A program made the position numbers and the translations under genes. This document shows, in pieces, positions 22,781 to 32,361 of a stretch of 64,000 nt of DNA (within the stretch, counting starts at the first letter, position 1; each line of letters begins with the position of its first letter). Under the pieces are notes generated by a model. It was given only the letters and a program-made list of their open reading frames with translations. It was not told the origin of the DNA and did not search any database. Source of the DNA: Lathyrus oleraceus (Eukaryota; Streptophyta; Magnoliopsida; Fabales; Fabaceae); assembly GCF_024323335.1 (NCBI RefSeq), contig NC_066579.1, forward strand, positions 244,525,068 to 244,589,067, read 5' to 3'.

Positions 22781-24694
22781 CCCTTTGTTAGACGACGAAA
22801 CTGAGGGAGACACATCCAATCAAGCAAGGGGGCAAGGTATAAATTTAAAATACCTTAAACAATATTATGCCAGTATAGTACTGTCCGAAGATTCAATCGA
22901 GTATGAGAAAATAATAAAAGCTCGGTGTTCTATTATGATTTTATTTGGTAACTTTTTGTTTCCAGAAAGTACAGGTAATTCTGTGAATATAATGTATTTA
23001 CCTTTATTACGCAACATCAATAAGGTAAACACTTATAGTTGGGGTTCAGCTGTGTTGACCCATTTATATAGTGCAATGTGTAGAACTGCAAAAAAGAATA
23101 CATGTACTTTTTTTCATGTGCTTATTTGCTTCAAGCTTGGGGGTGGTCTAGGATGCCGTCGCTCGCCCCGATAAATGAGCGTCCATTCGTGTTCCCCTTT
23201 GCAACCAAGTAAGTCTAGCACTTTACCATTCACCATTTAGTTAATTATATCTATTATTTAAATTAACAGTAAATAATATTTTTCACTTCTTTTTATTATC
23301 TTAGGTGGTCAGTAAGGGGAATGAACTACAATAGGTGTCCGAAACACGCTATTGTAGTCTATCGAAATCTATTGGATCACATTGGACATGATGATGTAAT
23401 ACTCCTACCAAACTATATTTAATCTAAAAATACTTCTTAAATTATTTTCCATCTAACGATTTGGTATTTTTTCCAGTTTGTTTGGAGGCCATATCTGGGT
23501 CTGAATCATGATGTGAACCATGACGATGCTGCAGTTTGGACAGCGAAGACACCGATTATCTGATTCGCTACAGTTGAAATGCACCAAAGTGACCGGGTCA
23601 AACTGCAGTTCGGAATGCTACAACATATTCCAGAATCTCCCACGTGTTTGGGGAATTGGCATCAAAAAAGGGTCGATGCATAGTGGGATTATTCTGACTG
23701 GAGAGACTTTGCAAAAGACATGTGTCGTCAATGGAGGAATCGACGACAACACATCCTGAACGAACCAGTCATCCAAGGTGGAAGACCGACTCAACAATAT
23801 ATGGCATGGTTTAGGTCTATAATAACTCAGCAATTCGTATCTGAGCCGCGATATTTGATGGATCCGCGCCAACTTACTTCGTCATCGTATGTCCCACATC
23901 AATTCACCATCCAACACCAATGTGAACCTACCCAAACCCAACAACCAACCACACAACATCAATCGACCACATACACAAAACAACCACACACCCAACATCG
24001 CAACCCGTTCATGCCAACCACCCAACAACGAACCATCCAACGTCGCAATCCATTCATACCACCCACCCAAACACAAAACCAAGAACCAAACCCCGCAACC
24101 ACAACCGTCTATAGCACAGATGATTCATATGAGTCACGTCATCGTAACCCCCCACCATTTAACACCCAACCACTGTTTAACTATAGTACGCCCCAAGAAT
24201 CATTGCTTCGTTTTCAAAACGACTCAATGACCCAATTTGGGCAACTATACCGTCCCCAATTCACCCAACCCCAACGCCCTAACTACGATGACATGGGCAC
24301 CGAACTCCATTACGGAGCGCCGTTGTCCACAGCCCCTCCGGATATTGGGAGCAAATGATGACACATCTGTCAAATACCGCCGGAACTTCTGCCGGAACTT
24401 CCAACCAGCCATCGCTCGATCAGGTCAGTACCCAAAGACCACAAACACCTCAAGAAAATCGTGGGAGACCTCGGAGACAACCTAACGCACCAGGATTTGG
24501 AACCGGGGGACGTTATAATCGGGCGGGTCATTAAGTTTTTAGTCTTTCTAATGTAATCAATTATTATATATTTAATGAAGTTATTTTATTTTTATTTTAT
24601 TTATTATGTATTAAATAATAAATTTTAAATATTAAAAACAAAAAATATTATAAAAAAATATAATTAAAAAAAAAAAAAAAAAAATAACAGGAGG

Positions 24695-24729
24695 GGGTGT
24701 ATGCGCCAAATGTGGTGGCGCATACACCC
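24695..24729. repeat. Perfect 13-bp hairpin at the inner edge of the right MULE end
   Basis: GGGTGTATGCGCC and GGCGCATACACCC separated by 9 bases. It lies just inside the right terminal repeat and directly after a poly-A run, and has no counterpart at the left end. Confidence 0.85.
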
Positions 24730-24731
24730 AC

Positions 24732-25026
24732 CACACACACACACTAAGGCGCCATGTCTATTGGCGCCTCCTTTAGAAGGGACACTAAGGCGCCCCTTGG
24801 CGCCTCCTTTAGGAGGCCCAAGCAGGCGCCACATGCATTGACTCCTCCTTTAGGAGCCCAATGCATTGGCGCCAATACAACTGACGCCTCCTCTAAAATT
24901 TTAAGGGGTGCGCCAACACCCCCGGCGCTTCCTCTCCCAAACATGGTTATTTTAGAATGTTTTTTAAAAATTTGATTATTTTTATATTTTTTTTGAAAAA
25001 CATGATTATTTTAAAAAAAAATTCAC
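24732..25026 (-). repeat. MULE right terminal inverted repeat
   Basis: Reverse-complement partner of 16957-17251 with the same CCTCCTTTAGGAGG cores and GGCGCC palindromes. It is diverged by scattered substitutions and a few small indels, for example the shorter GGCGCCCCTTGGCGCC segment. Confidence 0.85.
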
Positions 25027-25275
25027 TAAGTTAATCTAAAAGTAATGCTAATAATATGAAGAAAGTCATAAATAAAAAGTTTATATTGGAAAAAACAAAA
25101 ATTAATTATAATTTTTTTATAAAATCAATACTTAATTTTTTAAAAACTATTTAAAGATAATGATACCAAAAATTTTATTCGAAACAAATCATTTTGATGA
25201 ATGAGAAGGAATGGTTAGAAAGATATAGAGAGAAAGTCAAGCACCCTATCCTTGTCCATCCATTGTCCGTGTTTG

Positions 25276-25285
25276 TATATAAATA
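25276..25285 (+). promoter_or_regulatory. TATA box of AAE3
   Basis: TATATAAATA, 68 bases before the ATG, the only close TATA match upstream of the gene. It leaves about 249 bases between the MULE end and the core promoter. Confidence 0.6.
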
Positions 25286-25352
25286 TAACACAATTCCCTA
25301 ACCTCATCAACCATTCATCACAATCTCTCTTTTCATCCTCCAAAAATCAACC

Positions 25353-28300
25353 ATGGAAACAGCAACCACCCTCACCGGTTTACTCCAATCCGTCGGCAAA
25401 ACATTCCCTTCTCGACGAGCCATCTCCCTCGCCGGAAAATTCGACCTCACTCACACACATCTTAATGAATTAGTCGAATCTGCCGCAGATCATCTGATCT
25501 CTGCCGGAATCAAACCAAACGACGTCGTCGCTCTTACTTTCCCCAACACCGTCGAGGTTCGTTTTCATACAGATTTAGTATATTCGATTTAATTATTTAC
25601 TTCTTTATTTTTATTAATTCCTTGTTATTTTAAAAATCTTTGTTTCAGTATGTTATATTGTTTTTAGCTGTTATTCGAGTCCGAGCCACGGCGGCGCCTT
25701 TAAATGCAGCTTATACAGCTGAAGAATTCGAGTTTTATCTATCTGACTCCGAATCAAAGCTTCTATTAACTCCGTTAGAAGGTAACAAGCCGGCGCAAGA
25801 CGCGGCTTCAAAGCTCAACATTCCTCTCGGCTCGGCTTCTCTCACCAAAACTGAAGAAGAAACCAAGCTTACAATCTCCCTGAAACATCCCGAGTCAGGT
25901 TTAAAATCCGACTCGGTAAACTCGGCAGCCAAACTCATTAACGAACCATCCGACGTGGCACTTTTCCTCCACACATCAGGTACCACGAGTCGTCCCAAGG
26001 GAGTTCCACTGACTCAACACAACCTGGTTTCGTCCGTGAAAAACATCCAATCGGTTTACCAACTCAGTGAGTCAGATTCAACCGTGATCGTGCTTCCACT
26101 TTTTCACGTTCACGGGCTAATCGCTGGATTGCTGAGTTCACTCGGTGCCGGGGCTGCGGTGACGTTACCGGCGGCGGGGAGATTCTCGGCCTCAACCTTT
26201 TGGAAAGACATGATTCAATACAATGCGACGTGGTACACAGCGGTACCTACCATACACCAGATCATACTAGATCGCCACCTAAATAACCCTGAACCGGCTT
26301 ACCCGAAACTCCGGTTTATTAGAAGCTGTAGTGCTTCATTGGCACCGGTTATTCTAAGTCGTTTAGAGGAAGCGTTTGGGGCACCAGTTTTGGAGGCCTA
26401 TGCTATGACAGAGGCTTCTCATTTAATGAGTTCGAATCCCTTGCCCCAAAATGGGCCCCACAAAGCTGGGTCGGTGGGGAAGCCCGTGGGTCAAGAAATG
26501 GCTATACTTGATGAGTCGGGTCGGGTTTTGGAAGCCGGAGTGAATGGTGAAATTTGTATTAGAGGAGAAAATGTTACGAAAGGTTACAAGAATAATAAAG
26601 AAGCTAATACGGCCGCGTTTTTGTTTGATTGGTTTCATACCGGTGACATTGGTTACTTTGACTCTGATGGATATTTGCATCTTGTGGGTCGGATTAAAGA
26701 GCTAATCAACCGAGGAGGTAAATTACTACTCATAAGAAAAACTTCATTTTTTTAAGATTCATCCGTAATGTATCTGATCTGATTGTATATATTAACCAGA
26801 TACATTGTTAGATCATTCATTTACATGCTATTTGCATAAATTATTGTTAATCAAATAAACATGTCATAAAACAATTGGTAATTTGAAAAGATTGCCGACT
26901 TTATTGTTCAAGAGTGATAAAGTAGTTTTTGATTTGGTAGACACATCAGGGAGAAACTAGTTAGAAAAATTACTGTATTAAATTAACCATTCATACAACG
27001 TTGTACGATTTATTATTTTCTTTTTTTGTCTTTATTAAGAATGTCAAAAAAAATTGAAGTCTATTTCTTTTATTCAGTATCAAAAAAATTAATGGAGAGC
27101 ATATGGATAATATTAACAAATCTCACAAATAAAAAATTCTTATTAAAAAAATAATAAAATATTAATTATAAATATTATACTATATTTATCTCTTAAGTTA
27201 TACCCTTTAGACACAAGTTAGTATTATTTTTTTTTAAATTTCAAATTTGCACTCATAACTGAATTGGTGTCAATTAATTTATCCTACAATTTCAGAATTT
27301 TTTCTTATGAATTTTTAGGAGAGAAAATATCGCCAATAGAAGTGGATGCTGTTCTTCTTTCACATCCAGACGTAGCTCAGGCTGTTGCTTTTGGAGTACC
27401 AGATCAGAAATATGGTGAAGAGGTTTGTCTTTTTCTCAGTTCAGTCCTATTTAAATTAGGAGAGTTTATCTTTTAATAGAAGAAAAACGGGAACAAAATT
27501 AATTCTTTTAAAAATTATATTTTTGATATGCCTGTCTTTTTTGAATTGTTTGAAAGTTTGTCTTTTTCTCATTTAATGTTTGTTGTCACATTTGTTGTAC
27601 AGTAAATCTTTCAATATGTTGGAGGATTACAATTCTAAATCAAAATCCTTTTCTCAATTGTTTGGAATTTTGTTTTTTTCTTTGTTCTCACATCTGTTGT
27701 AGATCTTTCAATATCTTGGATGATTACAATTCTAAATCAAAATCCTTTTCTCAATTGTTTGGAATTTTGTATTCTTCTTTGTTCTCACATGTGTTGTATC
27801 TTTCAATGTCTTGGATGATTACAATTCTAAATCATAAGTATTTATGCTTACAAATAAAATATACGCATTATTTAATTATTTATATTTTTTTTTTGTTGTA
27901 TGTGTACTTGAATGGCATGTCAATGATTGAGTGCAGTGAATCTCTACTTACCATTTCAAATTTCACTTCTTTATTATATCTAAATTTTGACATTTTATAT
28001 ATTGTATTAAACAACTAATGTATTTAATTTATAAATCAGATACATCATATATGAATCTAAAAAATTAAAATTTGTTTTATAATATTGATCCAAAGTTACT
28101 CATAATTCAAAAGAATCGACAGAAGCCAATTTGGTTGCATTGCATACATTCATTTTGGAGGCATATGTTGATGAATGTGATGTATGTGATCATTTACTAT
28201 TCATTACTGATCCCTACATTCAGGGTAATATGCAAAAGCTCGATTATATTCGATTCAAGTTGTGTTGTTAAAATCTGTTTACCTTGAACAGATATATTGT

Positions 28301-28480
28301 GCAATCATACCCAGAGAAGGATCAAACATTGATGCTGAAGAGGTGCTTACATTTTGCAAGAAGAATCTGGCATCTTTTAAAGTCCCCAAAAAGGTTTTCA
28401 TTACTGATTCTCTGCCCAAGACAGCTACTGGCAAGATTTTGCGTCGTCTTGTAGCAGAACACTTTGTTTCTAAAGTTTGA
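25353..28480 (+). CDS. AAE3: Oxalate--CoA ligase (oxalyl-CoA synthetase), AAE3 type, four exons
   Basis: Exons 25353-25556, 25649-26717, 27319-27422 and 28292-28480 join in frame to 521 residues, close to the ~514 of Arabidopsis AAE3. All introns have GT and AG ends. Adenylate-forming enzyme motifs are present: TSGTTSRPKGV (ATP-binding loop, about residue 177), YAMTEASH, GDIGYFDSDGYLHLVGR (about 400), KELINRGGEKISP at the exon 2/3 joint, and PKTATGKI with the catalytic Lys near 507. Within the family AAE3 acts on oxalate, making oxalyl-CoA with ATP, the first step of oxalate breakdown in the cytosol. In grass pea the same product feeds the neurotoxic amino acid ODAP. No peroxisomal C-terminal signal is seen (ends FVSKV). 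ATG in ACCATGGAA context. No frameshift or stop is seen, so it appears functional. Confidence 0.92.
27550..27833. repeat. ~96-bp tandem repeat in AAE3 intron 3, about 3 copies
   Basis: GATTACAATTCTAAATC recurs at 27625, 27722 and 27817, with surrounding TCAATTGTTTGGAATTTTGT and CTTTGTTCTCACAT blocks. The repeat lies in the 869-bp third intron. Confidence 0.8.
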
Positions 28481-28650
28481 ACTATCAAGTCCCTAGCGTT
28501 TTTGTTTTTTTTTCTTCTTTTTTTAACAAGTCCCTAGCTTTTGAAGCTGAGATGCTTCACCAATAAAGGGTTGGAGGAAACCTTGGCATTTTAGAGGATG
28601 ATATTTATGCAACTTGTGATTCTTGTATGAAACTGCAATAAAGTGTTGAT
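28481..28650 (+). other. Probable AAE3 3' untranslated region
   Basis: T-rich sequence after the stop codon with polyadenylation-like AATAAAG at about 28563 and 28638. The true end is unknown. Confidence 0.4.
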
Positions 28651-29889
28651 TTTGATGATTATTGTGAAGTGAGAAACAATGCTTATGATTAAAAAAATTT
28701 CCATTATCTTTTTGGTAATATTTATATGTTCATAGATCATGAGATTTAGGAAACTAAAAATGTGTTTCATAGAATAAGCCATGTAAAAGTATATAGCAAC
28801 AATTGTGCAAACTACAAGTTTAAAACAAGGAATTTGGGTTCACTTTTAGACTTTTGATGGTTCACGTTTAGACTTTTGTGCAATTATGTAATTCAACACT
28901 TTGGTTTCCGTGTCCTGTGTTGTAGTATATTTACATAATGCTGTTGCCCTTTAGTTGCAGTATGTAATTACAGTTAGTTGACATTCAATATGGTTATGAA
29001 AAAAATATCTTAAAACTAATTTTAACACCTACAACACACTCTTATACATAAAATCTACTAATTTTATTTTTTAATAATTTATTTTATTTTGGTTTATGTG
29101 CATCAGAATTCAGGATTGCTATTCTTACACTCAAACTTACACCTACAACGTATACATTGTTCATGTGATTTGTATATTAAAATAAAGTTGATTAGTATAT
29201 TAAAATAAAGTTGGTTAATGAAATGTAAATAATTGGTTGATGAAATTATGAAATTGGTTAATAAATATTCGAATATTAAAAATAATTTTTAGTGGTAAAA
29301 TAAAATTGATTAATGGAATGTAAAAAATTGGTTAATAAAGTTATGATGTTGGCTAATAAACATCCAAACATAAAAATAATTTTTAATAGTAAAATAAAAT
29401 TGGTTAATAAAATATTAAATGTTGGTTAATGAAACTATAAATCGATTAATCACACATTATTCTTTAATAAAAAAAATTATTTTTTATATATATTTTTGTA
29501 AAATTATATTTTATTATTATAATATTTTACTGTTCATCAATATGCTAAACAGTAAAGTATAGTGTATTTTTTGTGTGTAGGAATAACATTTATCTTCTGC
29601 GCGCATAGACATTTGATTTGTTATTACATTAGGTGTATGGAAAAAAGTGTGAAAATCATTATTTTTATTAATTATAATTTTTCAATTATAATATTTGTTT
29701 TCAATTTCTATAACAACTATTTATATAGTAGCGTGCAACCATGCCTTTCTTTCTTATTATTGTCTTCTTCTTCATCCTTTACATTCTCATTAAAAAATTC
29801 CTTTTCATCAAGAGGCATATCTTGAAGCAACACAATGTCAACAGTATCTCCGAAATCTGGTTTTCTCCCCCAGTTATAATGCATTGAGG
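28651..29889. other. AT-rich spacer with a local tandem repeat
   Basis: No gene recognised. The only visible structure is the 95-bp tandem repeat at 29201-29455. Confidence 0.5.
29201..29455. repeat. ~95-bp AT-rich tandem repeat, about 2.6 copies
   Basis: TAAAATAAARTTGRTTAAT recurs at 29201, 29296 and 29390 (spacing 95 and 94). The units also share TTGGTTAATAAA and AAAAATAATTTTTA blocks. Confidence 0.8.
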
Positions 29890-31605
29890 ACAATTCTCTT
29901 ACAACAAGAGAAAGCAAACATTGAGAGGCCGCTTAAACCAATTAAATCAACTTGAAATTCAAAAGGGATTAGCATTGTTTCTGATGGATGGACATATTGT
30001 TAAACAAGAACTTTAATAAAATTTATGGCCATAAGTGAAGGGGGTCCAATATTCTTGAAAGTTGTGGATACTTCAGGTGAAATTAAAAGTAAACACTACA
30101 TAACTGAAAGGACGGCTGAAGTTATAAAGAAAGTTGGAGAAGAAAATGTGGTACAAGTTATTAAAAATAATGCTCGTATATGCAAAGGTGCTGGAATGAT
30201 CATAGAAGATTTATTTCCAAAAGTTTTTTGGACTCCTTGTGTTGTTCACACATTAAATCTCGCTTTGAAGAATCTATGTGCTGCCAAACATATTGAAGAA
30301 AATGAGGTAGTCTGGATTGAATGTAACTGGATTATTCAAATTATTGATGATGTTTCTTTTGTTAGAAGTTTTATCATGAACCACTCCATGAGAAATGTTA
30401 TTTTTAAACAATTCTCATCTTTCAAATTGCTTGATGTTTCGGACACATGCTTTGCATCTATCATAGTAATGTTAAGAATATTTAAATTCTTGAAGAGTTC
30501 TTTGCAATCAATGGTTATCAGTGAAGAATGGAATTCTTAGAGAGGATGAGGATGACGTGGGTAAGGCTCAATCTACAAAATATTTTATTTTGAATGATGT
30601 TTGGTGGGACAAAATTGCATATATTATTGATTTTACCGAGCCTATTTATAATATGGTTAGAGTTTGTGTTATAGACGAATCACACTTCATTTAGTATTCG
30701 AGATGTGGGATGCTATGATAGAGAAGATGGAGACATCAATATACAGACATGAAGGGAAATATGTAAATGACATGTCGATATCATCATTTTATGATGTTGT
30801 TTATTCTATACTAATTGATAGGTGGACTAAGAGTTACACCTCTCTCCACTATTTTGCTCACTCTTTAAATCCAAGATAAAATTAACTAAAAGTTTATTAT
30901 TTTTTATTGTCATTTCATTTTAATAATTGTGTAGCTCATAAGTTATGTATTAACATTTAATTCATTTATAGGTACTGTAGTAAATGGCTCCGTAAGGATC
31001 CAAATAGAGTTTTTCCACATGAGGATGAAAAGACATCTTCTCAAAGTAACAAGTGTTTTCATAAATTGTTTACAACAATTGAGGATAGAAAAAAAGGTTA
31101 AAATTGAATTTTCTAATTTCTCATCCAAATTAAATAATTTTGATTCTTTTGACTATTGAAGATAATTTTGATTCTTTTGACTCTATTGAAGATAGATGGG
31201 TATTAGAACTCAAATCTTGGTGGTGATGCATGGTTCTCCTGCGCCTCTTCTATAAAAGCTTGCTTTGAAGTTTCTTGTGCAACCTAGATCTTCTTCTTGT
31301 TGTGAAAGAAGTTGGAGTATCTATTCATTCGGCCACTCTTTAAAAAAAACAAATTGAGTCCTTAAAGAGCCGAAGACTTGGTTTATGTATATATAAATTT
31401 GAGGTTTTCGAGTAGGAAATGTGAAGAATACAAAGAAGGGAGTATTAGGATGTGGGACATTGATGGAGATGTATGAGAGAGTTTTAATGGTGTTGGAACT
31501 TTTGAAGTTGTCTCGTTGGCTCTTGATGAACTAAGTTTGGAAACCACTCTATTTACCGATGATGGCGAAGGAGGATACGACATTGATATTATTCCAATAT
31601 CTTAA
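29890..31605 (+). pseudogene. hAT-family transposase remnant (DUF659 and C-terminal dimerisation region)
   Basis: The plus-strand frames together follow a plant hAT transposase of the BED/DUF659 type. GISIVSDGWT and MAISEGGPIFLKVVDTSGEI are followed by NARICKGAGMIIEDLFP, FWTPCVVHTLNLALKN, VWWDKIAYIIDFTEPIYN, FEMWDAMIEKMETSIYRHEG, WLRKDPNRVFPHEDE, and C-terminal RMWDIDGDV and TLFTDDGEGGYD. The longest open piece is 30025-30540. It is broken by several frameshifts and stops (for example after IKST, after DGWTYC, at 30538 and around 31170-31260), and a ~30-bp duplication occurs near 31140-31190. The N-terminal BED zinc finger is not visible and no terminal inverted repeats were found, so the boundaries are those of the coding remnant. 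Confidence 0.85.
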
Positions 31606-32361
31606 ATTTAATATTTTTCAGTAATATATAGTAATATATTAAAATTTTGTTATAAAGACTATGCTTTTATTAAGTATTTAATTTTTATTTTTATATATGT
31701 ATCTTAAATGTAACGTATCTAGTTTTTTTCAATTTGTAACGTATCGCTGTATTAGATACATATTGTATCTTGTACTCGTAACATGTTTGTGTTTCATTGG
31801 ACTTTGACCTTATAATATGACTTTTAAATGGATGTGTTTTAATTTATTAAATACAAGTGTGTTCCAAAATGATAAATGGTGGAAGTGAGTTAATGCTAAT
31901 AAATGCATGGGATAACTCTTCATGAATTTTGAATTTTGAATTTTGAATTCGGAGATTGTAACTCTTCATGAGATGTTGCAAAGGCTAAACCATGCAACTG
32001 TTGGTGAAACATGCTGCAGGCCAACCATTATGATTATTGGAAAATGACATTGTTTCACCAAGGGTCGCTACCTTGTGAAACAATATCAACATGGCCTATA
32101 AAAGCATAAATCCGGATTCAGAATACAACACACAAAATCCGAAAATCCTCTAAATAATTCCAGACGTTCTTCGCTGCATTCGGGTTTTCGCCGGTCTTGC
32201 GCAAACTCGATAAGGCTGAATTATCCTGGGTATTCCTGCATCAGAACTCTAAGACAATCGAGAGTGCTTGAAATACTATAAGGAAAGTGTTACGTTCACG
32301 TTCAAGCCTCGATCCCTTTAATCTTTCTGAAATTTCTAACAGTCTTATAGTATCTCAAATC
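31606..32361 (+). other. AT-rich spacer, then promoter/leader region of the copia element
   Basis: The first part is an AT-rich spacer. From about 31830 the sequence looks like a copia LTR and leader: a triple GAATTTTGAATTTT run, repeated AACTCTTCATGA, a TATA box CTATAAAAG at 32096, and a C-rich leader before the gag ATG. No clean LTR boundary or primer site could be assigned. Confidence 0.4.

Larger units (their letters stand above)
20357..24534 (+). pseudogene. Plant mobile domain (MAIN-like) gene of the MULE, disrupted
   Basis: Four exons: 20357-20416, 20595-23208 (with a solo LTR inside), 23305-23395 and 23477-24534. Introns start GT and end AG and keep phase. Translation gives the plant mobile domain signature: FRCRVHEYVPHDPLIEPYIRGCGFGN as separate blocks, LLERWRPETHTFHLP, GECTVTLEDVYMLLGLRIDG, then LQAWGWSRMPSLAP, PFVFPFA, RPYLGL and VEMHQSDRVKLQFG. 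The tail is a Pro/Gln/Thr-rich repeat region and a basic end (GRPRRQPNAPGFGTGGRYN). The domain is shared by Arabidopsis MAIN/MAIL1 nuclear proteins and by transposon proteins. Damage: the solo LTR; one T apparently lost in the T run at 23108-23114; TGA at 23561 and TAG at 23681; and a frameshift near 24335. Confidence 0.85.
16957..25026. mobile_element. Mutator-like DNA transposon (MULE) with three genes
   Basis: Long terminal inverted repeats (about 295 bp, clearly homologous, including TGCATTGGCGCC-type blocks) enclose a MuDR-type transposase on the minus strand, a plant mobile domain gene on the plus strand and a small reading frame on the plus strand. The flanks share TAAGTTA (16950-16956 and 25027-25033), a candidate decayed target duplication. 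A solo LTR inserted later inside the mobile-domain gene accounts for 1.9 kb, so the original size was about 6.2 kb. All three reading frames are damaged, hence the copy is no longer autonomous. Confidence 0.85.

Noticed and set aside
23882..24230. Overlapping frames of 66 and 113 codons in the Pro/Gln-rich tail
   Set aside because: Alternative-frame readings of a low-complexity CAA/CCA-rich coding tail of the mobile-domain gene.
29717..29917. Minus-strand 66-codon frame next to the hAT remnant
   Set aside because: Overlaps the start of the hAT coding remnant on the other strand and has a low-complexity acidic composition.
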